Source: CBFHWU01 sp965659665 (GTDB lineage: Bacteria; Bacteroidota; Bacteroidia; Flavobacteriales; Flavobacteriaceae). From it: DNA of 64,000 nt. The notes beneath the pieces were generated by a model, which was not told where the DNA came from, searched no databases, and saw only the letters and a program-made list of their open reading frames with translations. The stretch is taken from positions 1-64,000 of the forward strand of contig CBFHWU010000031.1 in assembly GCA_965659665.1 (NCBI GenBank), written 5' to 3'. The translations under genes were made by a program, and so were the position numbers. Positions 8,372 to 17,306 of this stretch are shown here, in pieces. Position 1 is the first letter of the stretch. Each line of letters starts with the position of its first letter.

Positions 8372-8455
8372 TTATTTGTTATGGTGAGATCCATCACAAT
8401 AGCCCTCGGGATTTTGGGTGTTACCACAACCACATTTTGGACGTGCTTTTTTCAT
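8372..8455 (-). CDS. Mini CDGSH iron-sulfur protein (27 residues)
   Basis: A 27-codon gene. After a basic start (MKKARP) comes KCGCGNT, then NPEGYCDGSHH: the three Cys and one His of a CDGSH-type [2Fe-2S] site (CxC, then C-D-G-S-H). The protein is hardly more than the metal-binding motif itself. The start lies 3 bases after the yceI stop, so it is almost certainly co-transcribed and coupled to yceI. Related CDGSH proteins (mitoNEET type) are redox-active electron or cluster carriers; bacterial members of this small size are poorly understood. The exact cellular role is unknown. Confidence 0.85.
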   Translation of the reverse strand: MKKARPKCGCGNTQNPEGYCDGSHHNK

Positions 8456-8458
8456 ATT

Positions 8459-9007
8459 TTAAAAGTTTAGTGTTACGTTAATATCAAATTCATCATAAAT
8501 TAATTTATCTCCTAAATTGTCGAAAAATGATCCTGAGCGAAAACGCACATTGAATTTTGAACGATCAATTTTTAGTTTTGCCGATGCCATTTTGTCTTCG
8601 ACATTAAACACAAAATTAATCGGGTGCGTGATATCTTTTATCGTAAAGTCGCCTGTCACTAAATATCCAGTATCTTTTACAGACACTTTGGTAATAGTCA
8701 TTTTAGCATCTGGAAATTGTTCTACTCCAAAAAAATCATCTGATTTAAGATGGCCTTCAAGGCGTGCTTTTCCAGTACCAGTCAGATCAGTAACTTCAAT
8801 GCTGGTCATATCCATCACAAAAGAACCGCCAACTAGAACTTCATTTTCAAATTTTAGCCCTCCTGATTTGAGTTGAATGACTCCATTGTGTTGTCCTTTA
8901 ATATTGTAGCCTACCCATTCGACCGTGCTGTTAGAAACATCTACTTTTTGGGATTGAACAAAGGACAAACAAGATAGGGTGATAAAAGATAATAGTATTT
9001 TTTTCAT
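8459..9007 (-). CDS. YceI-family secreted lipid-binding-like protein
   Basis: A 182-residue protein with an N-terminal signal peptide ending near SFVQSQ (residue 20) followed by a YceI lipocalin-like beta-barrel domain: the VEWVGYN start, TGTGKARLEGHLKSDDFFGVEQFP in the middle, and a FTIKDITHPI strand are typical. YceI proteins bind polyisoprenoid or other amphiphilic molecules in the periplasm and often respond to acid or osmotic stress. It follows marR by 26 bases and precedes the mini CDGSH gene by 3 bases, so the three probably form one MarR-controlled operon. Confidence 0.92.
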   Translation of the reverse strand: MKKILLSFITLSCLSFVQSQKVDVSNSTVEWVGYNIKGQHNGVIQLKSGGLKFENEVLVGGSFVMDMTSIEVTDLTGTGKARLEGHLKSDDFFGVEQFPDAKMTITKVSVKDTGYLVTGDFTIKDITHPINFVFNVEDKMASAKLKIDRSKFNVRFRSGSFFDNLGDKLIYDEFDINVTLNF

Positions 9008-9033
9008 TATTAGAATTAAGGATTAAACATTTT

Positions 9034-9456
9034 TTAGGCTTGCATTTTGATTAGGAAGTTCAGTATTTCAGTAGCTTCTTCTTCATTTATTTTCGATACA
9101 ATGTTCAGTTCTGTATTGCATATGATAGGGTCAATGTTTTCTAATAACTCCAACCCTTTTGGAGTGATATATAAATGTACTTTTCGGCGATTTTCAGCGC
9201 AAACATTACGCGTGACCAATTTCTTTATCAAAAGCCGATCCACAATTCGTGTGGTATTACTCATTTGATGAATCATATGCTGGTTCAGATAACCCATTGA
9301 GGCAGGCTTTCCTTTACAGCCCCTCAAAATTCTCAACACATTAAATTGCTGAATACTCAACCCAAACGTTTGTAATGGCTCACCTAAATACGTGGTCACA
9401 TATTGTGATGAAATCATCATTTGAACAACTAATTTTCGAGCTAGCGCTTGATTCAT
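9034..9456 (-). CDS. MarR-family transcriptional regulator
   Basis: A 140-residue winged-helix regulator: N-terminal dimerisation helices, then the recognition region NQHMIHQMSNTTRIVDRLL and the wing with RKVHLYITPKGLELL. MarR proteins are usually dimeric repressors released by small ligands or oxidants. The neighbouring yceI and CDGSH genes downstream are the likely targets, along with its own promoter, which overlaps a palindrome at 9459-9489. The inducing signal cannot be read from the sequence. Confidence 0.92.
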   Translation of the reverse strand: MNQALARKLVVQMMISSQYVTTYLGEPLQTFGLSIQQFNVLRILRGCKGKPASMGYLNQHMIHQMSNTTRIVDRLLIKKLVTRNVCAENRRKVHLYITPKGLELLENIDPIICNTELNIVSKINEEEATEILNFLIKMQA

Positions 9457-9458
9457 TT

Positions 9459-9492
9459 ATTTGTATAAACAAAATTTGTACATACAAATATA
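9459..9492. promoter_or_regulatory. Probable MarR operator overlapping the marR promoter
   Basis: ATTTGTA-CA-TACAAAT (9474-9489) is a 16-base palindrome with 7-bp arms, the size of a MarR dimer site. A further TTTGTAT at 9460-9466 and ACAAA-A-TTTGT at 9469-9479 give overlapping half-sites. On the minus strand TATATTTG (9492-9485) is a perfect -7 promoter element for marR and lies within the palindrome, so binding would block the promoter. The divergent GAF-protein gene starts at 9543 and could also be affected. Confidence 0.6.
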
Positions 9493-9542
9493 AAAATATT
9501 TTTTTATTAAAAAAAAAGATTATTTTGTAAAAAATCCCCAAC

Positions 9543-11900
9543 ATGATTGATTTTAACCCAAACAACTTGCCTGTAGAAACTAAGATTAGTTTTCACAAAT
9601 TATTTGAGTATTACCGTAATATGCTTTCAAGTGTCAACGGAACTGCATCTTTCAAAGCTAAAGCCAAAAAAATACTATCCTTATCGGATCAGTACCCGGA
9701 GCTCAATGAAGGCTTTTCAGACGTTTCGTTGCTCGAAAAACACGCAACCATTATGCCCGAGCTTTTACAAGATGTTTTTCCCGAATTGGCCTCAAAAAGT
9801 GTCATGACCGCATTGTCCTTTCCTTTTATAAATAAAATATTTTACCCGACACTTCTTTTGCAAGATACCATCAAGGATGCAGGAGCTAACTTTGAATTAA
9901 AACTTCGGGATTACCCCGTGGGATATGACTATATATTGCCATGTTTGATTATTTTACAGAATTATTATGGATACTCATTAGACTTTAGAACCCCATTGTT
10001 TTATGATATTCCCAATGCTGATGGGATTTTAAGAACTTACCGTGTTTTATATAATTCAGAATTTACGGAAATTATACCTACTTCGAAATCGCTCCCCATT
10101 ATTGATGCGGATTTTGATGAACTTATGGATGCTTCTGATGATGTGGAATTATGGAAGAAGAAAATTCCACCACAAAGTTTTGTGATAAAGGGGTTCGCCA
10201 TTATAAATCTTGTTGATGTGACTGTTGAACAAGCTATTTCAGAAATTAAGTCTAATCTGATTTGCAAAAAATTAGAGGCAAGCACTACTTCATTTACAAC
10301 ATTTGACCATATTCTAGAATCACTTTTTGGATTTAGGCCTATTGAAGCAGGTATTGTAGTTTATGATAGTGATTCAGATTCTTTTCAAGGGGTCATGGGG
10401 ATGAAGAGTTTTTTGTTGTCAAAAAAGGAACCTACTTCTTGTAGTGTTTCGCTATGCCCAGCTTACTATCAAGAGCTGTTGTTGAATCATTCATATGTAA
10501 CTATTACGGACATTGAAAAAATAGAAAAAAATCAGCTTTTGTATAAGAACCTTTCCAAACAAGGGATTAAAAGTGTTATTTTGATTCCCATTTCTGAGGA
10601 AGATAAACTGTTGGGAATATTAGAGGTTGGAACAACTCAAGTTAGAGGATTTAACAGTGCTAATTTCAGTAAACTTAACGAAATTATACCTTTTATAACC
10701 GCAGCGGTATTACGCTATGAAAATGAAGAAAAAAATCTAATAGCCGCAGTAATTCAAAATGAATGTACATCGGTACACCCATCTGTCTATTGGAAGTTTA
10801 AATCCGAAGCAAAACAATTTATTGTAGACAGGTCAGAAAATCAAAACTCAACATTTCCTGAAATTATCTTTGATCAAGTTTACCCACTTTATGGACAGAT
10901 TGACATCAAAGATTCTTCTAAATCACGAAATAAAACAATTCAGAAAGACTTGATGATTCAACTTTCGGCCATAAACATCATATTGGAAATGGCCCAAAAG
11001 ACAAAAGAGCTAGCTCTGTACGATGAGCTTATTTTTAGGGTAAATAATTTTATAAAAGACATTCAGGGGGTATTTGGTGCTAGCGATGAACAACGCATTA
11101 TGGATTTTATTAAAACAGAAATTAACCCCGTTTTTCTCTACTTGAAAAAAAACAGTTCTGATATCAAAAGCCAGATCGAAATTTATGAGTCTCATATCGA
11201 TAAAAAATTAGGAACGTATTATGATTACCGAAAAAAATATGACCAAAGCGTTCAAATGATTAACAACACGCTAGTAACGATTTTAGACGCCAAACAACAA
11301 ATAGCACAACAGATGTTTCCGCACTACTTTGAACGCTATAAAACAGATGGAGTAGAGCATAATATGTACATTGGAGATAGTATTTCAAGTAAAGAATCTT
11401 TTAATAAGATGTATTTAGATAATTTACGTTTATGGCAACTCCAAGTACTGTGCGAAATGGAAAATGCCCATCATCAACTTAAATCTAAATTACCTATTAA
11501 AATGGAAGTTACGGCGCTGATTTTGGTATACAGTACTCCTTTAAGTATTCGATTTAGAATGGACGAAAAGCGTTTTGATGTTGATGGAACATACAATGCT
11601 CGATATGAAATTTTAAAAAAGAGAATCGATAAGTCATTAATTAAAAACACCAATCAACGCCTTACGCAACAAGGAAAGCTATCCATTGTTTATGCCCAAA
11701 AAAAAGATGAATTAGAATACCTGAGGTATATTCGTTTCTTACAATCAAAAGGATTTTTAGAACAAAAAATTGAATATCTAGAAATTGAACCTTTGCAAGG
11801 AGTCACGGGCCTAAAAGCACTTCGTGTATCATTATTACATCAAAAACAAACTAAAAAAACATTTACCTACAAGGATATTATGTCCGAAATTAATTCATGA
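9543..11900 (+). CDS. Large cytoplasmic GAF-domain protein, function unknown
   Basis: A 785-residue protein with no signal peptide or membrane segment. A GAF-like sensor domain is visible around 255-395 (FGFRPIEAGIVVYD, then VILIPISEEDKLLGILEVG and the exit helix near 380-395). The ~250 residues before it and the ~390 after it, mostly helical, resemble no domain I can name; there is no kinase, cyclase, GGDEF or HTH motif. It is divergent from marR and ends one base from the convergent HD-PycTM gene, so there is hardly room for a terminator between them. The ligand is unknown. Confidence 0.8.
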   Translation: MIDFNPNNLPVETKISFHKLFEYYRNMLSSVNGTASFKAKAKKILSLSDQYPELNEGFSDVSLLEKHATIMPELLQDVFPELASKSVMTALSFPFINKIFYPTLLLQDTIKDAGANFELKLRDYPVGYDYILPCLIILQNYYGYSLDFRTPLFYDIPNADGILRTYRVLYNSEFTEIIPTSKSLPIIDADFDELMDASDDVELWKKKIPPQSFVIKGFAIINLVDVTVEQAISEIKSNLICKKLEASTTSFTTFDHILESLFGFRPIEAGIVVYDSDSDSFQGVMGMKSFLLSKKEPTSCSVSLCPAYYQELLLNHSYVTITDIEKIEKNQLLYKNLSKQGIKSVILIPISEEDKLLGILEVGTTQVRGFNSANFSKLNEIIPFITAAVLRYENEEKNLIAAVIQNECTSVHPSVYWKFKSEAKQFIVDRSENQNSTFPEIIFDQVYPLYGQIDIKDSSKSRNKTIQKDLMIQLSAINIILEMAQKTKELALYDELIFRVNNFIKDIQGVFGASDEQRIMDFIKTEINPVFLYLKKNSSDIKSQIEIYESHIDKKLGTYYDYRKKYDQSVQMINNTLVTILDAKQQIAQQMFPHYFERYKTDGVEHNMYIGDSISSKESFNKMYLDNLRLWQLQVLCEMENAHHQLKSKLPIKMEVTALILVYSTPLSIRFRMDEKRFDVDGTYNARYEILKKRIDKSLIKNTNQRLTQQGKLSIVYAQKKDELEYLRYIRFLQSKGFLEQKIEYLEIEPLQGVTGLKALRVSLLHQKQTKKTFTYKDIMSEINS

Positions 11901-11901
11901 T

Positions 11902-13095
11902 TTAAAAGGTTAATCGATCTGGACCAAAATATCGAAAAGCAATCCCAAAAGCAATCACCGAAACCACAATACCAATCATAAAAATATTGTAGGTAATACG
12001 CAGTATTTTATATTTCTTATTGAGAACTACCCCTAAATAGTACAAGTCTTTGGTCAATGATTGATAAATATAGTTTTTGTCATGTACTAATTCGTTCAAA
12101 GCCCATTCGTAATCCGTAATTTTCATTTGATGAAAATTTCCAAAAAACAATAAATTAACACGTTTTTCTTTTACGTCCTCTTTCGTAAAGGACCCCCGTG
12201 TGATATTTGGTCGTGTAGCCAAAATGGAGAGTACAATTGAGACAACACAAAAAATAATAAATATCAAAGTAGGATATATTAAATAGGTGTTTGAAGGGTT
12301 GTCTAATTTGGGAATTAAATTAGATAAGATTAATGAAATTACAATGGCATTGACAGAAAGCAAAATATTAGCTTTGGTGTCGGCGATATCACTGAGCTTA
12401 AGATGATTTCGTAAAGCAACTCGAAATAAAGTTTGTGCACTCCGGTCTGGGCTATCGTTTTTGAGTTGTGCCTTTAGGGTTTCTTTTTTTGTTAATAGTT
12501 TTTCTTTTCGCAGGTCCTTACATAACTGAATTAGATTTTGTTGCTTACTTTCTTCCCAGTTTTTTTGAGCATATGCTGTGTGATATTGGTGTTGATTTTT
12601 GAATAAGTCAATGTTTTTTTGAATCCATGATTGGGTGGTGTGCCGTTCGATACCCAAAAACTCAAGTTCTTCTTTCAAATATTCTGAGGTTTCCCCATAA
12701 CTTTTTTTTGCCAAATGGGAGCTATCCGCATCTTTGATAATAGACTCGGGTAAGTTGTTTGGAATATGGTCCAATTTGGTTGCCAAAATTAAACGGGTAA
12801 CGTTTTTTATTTTTACTTCCTCGTAATGCTGTTTTTTTAAAAAGGCTTCCGCAATAGAACAACTACTAGCTTCATGTGAATGAATCGATTTTGTATATCC
12901 AGTATCATGAAACCAAGCGGCCAATAATAGCTGTTCTTCTGAATCTTGATCTAGTTGATAATGATTTATCAATTCTTTTGTACTTTTAACAACTCGCTTT
13001 GTGTGTTTAGAGTTGTGATAAGGGTATTGCTGTTCGTGACTGTGATTTAAAAGTTTACAAACATATTCTTCTGTTAATTGCAATAAATTGGACAT
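11902..13095 (-). CDS. HD-domain phosphohydrolase fused to a Pycsar-type membrane effector domain (PycTM)
   Basis: A 397-residue protein with two parts. Residues 1-200 are an HD domain: His27 and His31 (YHNSKHTKRV), the metal-binding His63-Asp64 (WFHDTGY), His74-Glu75, and an Asp in IKDADSS. After a charged helix, the segment from about 215 (RTLFRVALRNHLKLSDIADTKAN and following) matches the PycTM/DUF5706 family: two membrane helices near 243-265 and 270-295, and a third near 369-390. In Pycsar antiphage systems PycTM proteins are membrane effectors triggered by cCMP or cUMP. Here no cyclase is adjacent, and the HD part could degrade such a nucleotide. Widespread in Bacteroidota as a stand-alone gene, so the defence role is inference. 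Confidence 0.85.
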   Translation of the reverse strand: MSNLLQLTEEYVCKLLNHSHEQQYPYHNSKHTKRVVKSTKELINHYQLDQDSEEQLLLAAWFHDTGYTKSIHSHEASSCSIAEAFLKKQHYEEVKIKNVTRLILATKLDHIPNNLPESIIKDADSSHLAKKSYGETSEYLKEELEFLGIERHTTQSWIQKNIDLFKNQHQYHTAYAQKNWEESKQQNLIQLCKDLRKEKLLTKKETLKAQLKNDSPDRSAQTLFRVALRNHLKLSDIADTKANILLSVNAIVISLILSNLIPKLDNPSNTYLIYPTLIFIIFCVVSIVLSILATRPNITRGSFTKEDVKEKRVNLLFFGNFHQMKITDYEWALNELVHDKNYIYQSLTKDLYYLGVVLNKKYKILRITYNIFMIGIVVSVIAFGIAFRYFGPDRLTF

Positions 13096-13132
13096 AAGGC
13101 GTAAGATTTAGTTAACCCCAAATTACAAAATT

Positions 13133-16100
13133 TTGAACAAACCCTTTTTTATTTATAGCAAATTTGGTATTCTTTTTTTCTTTTTTTTCATTACCAGCTG
13201 TGCAACGTATTCAACTAAAGAAAAAAACATCAAGGAAATTAAGGAACCTCTTGTGTTCCCTGAATTGTCTCACCGGTTTTTTTTGATGGGTGATGGAGGT
13301 TTGGCAGCAGAGGAATTATCTCCTCCAATTTTAAGTCAACTTCAACATCATTTGGAAGTAGCACCAGAAAATAGCACAGCCTTATTTTTAGGGGATAATG
13401 TGTATCCAAAAGGAGTACCAAACAAAAAGCAAAACCCCGAGGCCTATCAAAAAGCACTTCATCATTTAGAAGCTCAATTGCAAACTCTTGAGCATTTTAA
13501 AGGCAGAACCTATTTTATTCCAGGCAATCACGATTGGTTAAGTGATGGCTTAATTGGACTTAAACGCCAGCAACGATACCTTGAAAAGTCTCTCGATAAA
13601 AAAAAGGTTTTGATCCCTGAGAATGGATGTGGAATCGAAAAAATTAATATTAATAATCAAATTGTATTGTTGGCTATTGATTCGCAGTGGTACTTAGAAA
13701 AATGGGATCAACACCCGGGAATTAATGAGAACTGCTCGGTAGTAGATCGAGAACAGCTTTTTGATATTGTAGAAGACGTCATCAAAAAAAACACGCATAA
13801 ATCTGTGGTTATTGCCCTTCATCATCCCATATTTAGTTATGGTCCGCATGGCGGTCAGTTTGGATTGCGACAAGCTATTTTCCCAAACAATGGAGTTATT
13901 CCAACCCCTTTTTTAGGGGCCCTATTTAATCTCATTCGTAAAACTTCAGGAGCTTCCGTTCAGGATTTACAAAATGAACGATATCGAAAATTTAGTAATC
14001 GCTTGTCGACTCTTGCTCAACTCTCAAAACGCGTTATTTTTGTCTCAGGCCATGAACATAGTCTTCAATATGTAGTGGAAAAAAACACCCCACAAATTAT
14101 AAGTGGATCTCTTTCAAAACAATCTCCTAATCGTTTGATGGGAGGTTCAAAATTTGCCTCGTCACAAAAAGGTTTTGCTGTCCTAGATATTTTTAAAGAT
14201 GGATCATCAGCGGTTTATTTTTATGAGGATATGAATCCTTCACAAATTGCATATAAAAATCAGGTCCTTCCGCCTTTACCGAAAATAAATATTGAGTTTA
14301 AAAAAGAAAAATTCCCTAGCACAATCAAGGCATCTGTTTATACAAATGAAGAAATCGACAAAACGATGATTTACAGAAAAATTTGGGGAAAAAGATACCG
14401 TAATTACTATGGACTTCCTGTTCAAGCTCAGGTAGTGCGGTTAGATACTTTGCTTGGAGGTCTTGCACCTGTCAGAAAAGGTGGTGGACACCAAACTAAA
14501 AGTCTTCGTCTTGAAGATAGTTTAGGTAACACATACAGCTTAAGAGCTTTAAAAAAGAGTACTGAAATATTTTTTCAATCCCAAATTTTTAAAGAACGCT
14601 ACATTTTAGGCTCTTTTGAAAACACTATCCCATTTAGATTAGCGCAAGACCTTTTAACAGGGGCTCACCTATACGCTCCTTTTACTGTTCCTTTTCTAGC
14701 CAAATCGATAGGAGTTTATCACCTTGAGCCTCAATTGTATTATGTACCTAAACAATCTGCTTTAGGAATTTTTAACCATGAGTTCGGAGACGAACTCTAC
14801 ATCTTTGAACCTCAGATTTCAAAAGGTAAAAATCGGTTTAAATATTTCGGTAATGCTCAACGTATTGAGAGTACAGAGGATATGTTAAATCATCTTAATA
14901 AAAATGAAAAACATCGGCTGGATGAAGATGTATACATCAGAGCGCGACTGTTTGACATGTTGCTTGGTGACTGGGATCGTCACCCTGATCAATGGCGGTG
15001 GGCAGCATACAAAAACCCTTCTGGTATTACGACTTATAAGCCGATACCTCGTGATCGTGATCAAGTATTTTCTATTATGGGTGATGGATGGTTGATGGGT
15101 CTTGCAACTAGGTTCATTGGAACTGCAAGAATTATGGAAGGGTTTAATAATGAAATAAGAAGTGTTGAAGGATTTAATTCTTCCCCTCGAACCTTTTCTT
15201 TAGATATGGCACTTTTGAGTCAAACAAGCTTAGTCCAATGGGAAAAACAAGCACGCTATATTCAAGAAAATATAACACCACAAGTCATTAAAAAAGCATT
15301 AAAAGAGATGCCTAGTGAAGTTCAAGACGAGTCTCTTCAAGAAATCACACAAACATTGTTATCAAGGAAAAACCAACTTGTGCAAACAGCTCAAGAATAT
15401 TTTAAAGTTCTCAATCGCCATGCGGTTGTGACAGGGACTCAAAAAGATGATTTTTTTCAAGTACACCAATTGCCAGATGGGAACGTTCATGTTTCCGTAT
15501 ATCAAATTAAAGATGATGTAAAAACACACTTGTATTTTTCTAAAATTTACGATCCAAAAATTACCAAAGAAGTTTGGCTTTATGGACTTGACGATAAAGA
15601 TGTGTTTGAGGTTACTGGAAAAAATAGTAAAATAAAAATTCGATTAATAGGGGGCCCCCACAAAGATCAATACATCTCCCAGAAGAAAGCAAAACCTTAT
15701 GTGTATGACCGACAAGATCATAAAAATAAAATAACTAAAAAAGCACATTTAAGACTCACCAATGACTATAATACAAACCTTTACCACCCAGAATACATAA
15801 AGGCGAATACTTCATTGCTTATTCCAAGTGGAGGGTTTAATAGAGATGATGGTATGTTTTTGGGCGCTACTAAAACGTGGTCAACATATAAAATCCAAAA
15901 AAATCCATTCACCCAAAGACATCAAATCACGCCGTTTTATTATTTGGCAACAAGTGGAGTCGACTTGACTTACTCTGGAGAGTTTGCCCACATCTTTAAT
16001 GGGGTTAATCTTGGAATTGAAGCACATGTGACAAGCCCAAACTACGCAAGAAATTTTTTTGGTTTCGGAAATGAAACCAAAAATTTGGATGATGACTTGG

Positions 16101-16852
16101 ATTTGGACTACAATAGAGTGCGAATTCAAACTATTCGCTTTCAACCTTCTTTGTTGTGGTATGGCGAATATGGTTCCATATTTTCAATTTTTACTTCCTA
16201 TGAAAATCATAATGTAGAAAAAACTACAGGACGGTTTATTCAAGAATATTTTGCTCAAACGAAACGTGATAACCAACAAGAATTTTTGGGAATTGGCTTG
16301 AATTATTCATTTAAAAATACAGATAGTAAAGCATATCCTAGATTGGGGTTGGATTTTAAATTTGGGTTCTCTCATAAAGTGAATCTTTCAAAGTCTAATT
16401 ATTCTTTTAATAAGCTAAACTTGAGTTTGGCGATTGACCATAAGCTTACCCATTCAGGGTCTGTTGTGTTTTCTACAAAATGGGGAACTCAAATTTTGAT
16501 AGGTTCTGATGAGTATGAGTTTTATCAAGCTGCTTATTTAGGTGGTAAAGAAGGATTAAGAGGTTATCGATTTGAAAGATTTAGTGGAAAACGCTCGTAT
16601 TATCAAAGCACAGACCTTCGACTTAAGCTACCTAGACAACTCAATAATTTTTTGACTCCTTTTCAATCCGGCATTTATGGTTCTTTTGACTATGGAAGAG
16701 TATGGATGTCAAATGACGAATCTAGTAAGTGGCATTCTTCATTTGGTGGCGGTTTTTTCTTGAATGCATACAATGTGGTATCCGCAAATATTGGAGTCTT
16801 TTCGAGCGATGAAGATTTACGCTTTTATTTTGGAATTGGTTTTCAGTTATAA
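13133..16852 (+). CDS. Secreted metallophosphoesterase / kinase-like / Omp85-barrel fusion protein
   Basis: A 1239-residue protein. It starts at a TTG: an in-frame TAG lies 22 bases upstream with no ATG between. The signal peptide ends in a lipobox-like ITSC (Cys23). Residues ~48-350 are a calcineurin-like phosphoesterase with GDGG (53-56), GDN (87-89), GNHD (131-134), HH (230-231) and GHEH (306-309). Residues ~410-720 carry a glycine-rich GGGHQT (450-455), a Lys in YSLRALKK (474-475), DWDRH (613-617) and DRDQ (641-644), spaced like the nucleotide loop, beta-3 Lys, catalytic loop and metal Asp of FAM20/HipA-type atypical kinases. From about 860 to the end is a beta-barrel with the Omp85 signature GLRGYR near 1141. 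The phosphoesterase and barrel calls are firm; the kinase-like call is inference. Confidence 0.85.
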   Translation: MNKPFFIYSKFGILFFFFFITSCATYSTKEKNIKEIKEPLVFPELSHRFFLMGDGGLAAEELSPPILSQLQHHLEVAPENSTALFLGDNVYPKGVPNKKQNPEAYQKALHHLEAQLQTLEHFKGRTYFIPGNHDWLSDGLIGLKRQQRYLEKSLDKKKVLIPENGCGIEKININNQIVLLAIDSQWYLEKWDQHPGINENCSVVDREQLFDIVEDVIKKNTHKSVVIALHHPIFSYGPHGGQFGLRQAIFPNNGVIPTPFLGALFNLIRKTSGASVQDLQNERYRKFSNRLSTLAQLSKRVIFVSGHEHSLQYVVEKNTPQIISGSLSKQSPNRLMGGSKFASSQKGFAVLDIFKDGSSAVYFYEDMNPSQIAYKNQVLPPLPKINIEFKKEKFPSTIKASVYTNEEIDKTMIYRKIWGKRYRNYYGLPVQAQVVRLDTLLGGLAPVRKGGGHQTKSLRLEDSLGNTYSLRALKKSTEIFFQSQIFKERYILGSFENTIPFRLAQDLLTGAHLYAPFTVPFLAKSIGVYHLEPQLYYVPKQSALGIFNHEFGDELYIFEPQISKGKNRFKYFGNAQRIESTEDMLNHLNKNEKHRLDEDVYIRARLFDMLLGDWDRHPDQWRWAAYKNPSGITTYKPIPRDRDQVFSIMGDGWLMGLATRFIGTARIMEGFNNEIRSVEGFNSSPRTFSLDMALLSQTSLVQWEKQARYIQENITPQVIKKALKEMPSEVQDESLQEITQTLLSRKNQLVQTAQEYFKVLNRHAVVTGTQKDDFFQVHQLPDGNVHVSVYQIKDDVKTHLYFSKIYDPKITKEVWLYGLDDKDVFEVTGKNSKIKIRLIGGPHKDQYISQKKAKPYVYDRQDHKNKITKKAHLRLTNDYNTNLYHPEYIKANTSLLIPSGGFNRDDGMFLGATKTWSTYKIQKNPFTQRHQITPFYYLATSGVDLTYSGEFAHIFNGVNLGIEAHVTSPNYARNFFGFGNETKNLDDDLDLDYNRVRIQTIRFQPSLLWYGEYGSIFSIFTSYENHNVEKTTGRFIQEYFAQTKRDNQQEFLGIGLNYSFKNTDSKAYPRLGLDFKFGFSHKVNLSKSNYSFNKLNLSLAIDHKLTHSGSVVFSTKWGTQILIGSDEYEFYQAAYLGGKEGLRGYRFERFSGKRSYYQSTDLRLKLPRQLNNFLTPFQSGIYGSFDYGRVWMSNDESSKWHSSFGGGFFLNAYNVVSANIGVFSSDEDLRFYFGIGFQL

Positions 16853-16892
16853 GTTTGAGTTGTCTTAATTTTGATAAAAATATATTGAAGAA

Positions 16893-17291
16893 TTGAATCA
16901 AAAACAGCTTTTTATTTGTCATTGGCTAATATTAGTTTTTTTGTCTGGCTGTACCTATATTAGCAACAAAGATCAAAAGATGCCAAATCTGTCACAACAA
17001 GACTGGAAAGAACAGTTATCCATAACTCCAGATGCAGTAATTTTAGATGTCCGCTCAGAAGAAGAGCTTGAAACGGGGTATATTCCCAACGCTATTAACA
17101 TAGATATTCGCATGGGCGCTGGTTTTTTAGAGGAGTTAGAAAGCTTAGATAAAACCAAAACCTATTTTGTTTATTGTCGTTCTGGAGCTCGTTCTGCTCA
17201 AGCTTGTCAGTTAATGCAACAAGTTGGATTTTCATCTACCTATAATTTGGTGGGAGGAATACTTGAATGGAAAGGTGAATTGACAGAATAG
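16893..17291 (+). CDS. Rhodanese-like lipoprotein
   Basis: A 132-residue single-domain rhodanese. The TTG start is followed by a lipoprotein signal peptide with lipobox LSGC (Cys20), so it is predicted to be membrane anchored outside the cytoplasm. The domain runs from about 33 with the ILDVRSEEEL motif and the active-site loop CRSGARS with persulfide-forming Cys95. Single-domain rhodaneses carry sulfane sulfur from thiosulfate or persulfides; the substrate here is unknown. It follows the barrel fusion by 40 bases and precedes the DUF2851 gene by 15 bases. Confidence 0.9.
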   Translation: MNQKQLFICHWLILVFLSGCTYISNKDQKMPNLSQQDWKEQLSITPDAVILDVRSEEELETGYIPNAINIDIRMGAGFLEELESLDKTKTYFVYCRSGARSAQACQLMQQVGFSSTYNLVGGILEWKGELTE

Positions 17292-17306
17292 GCGCCTTCA
17301 AGCGTC

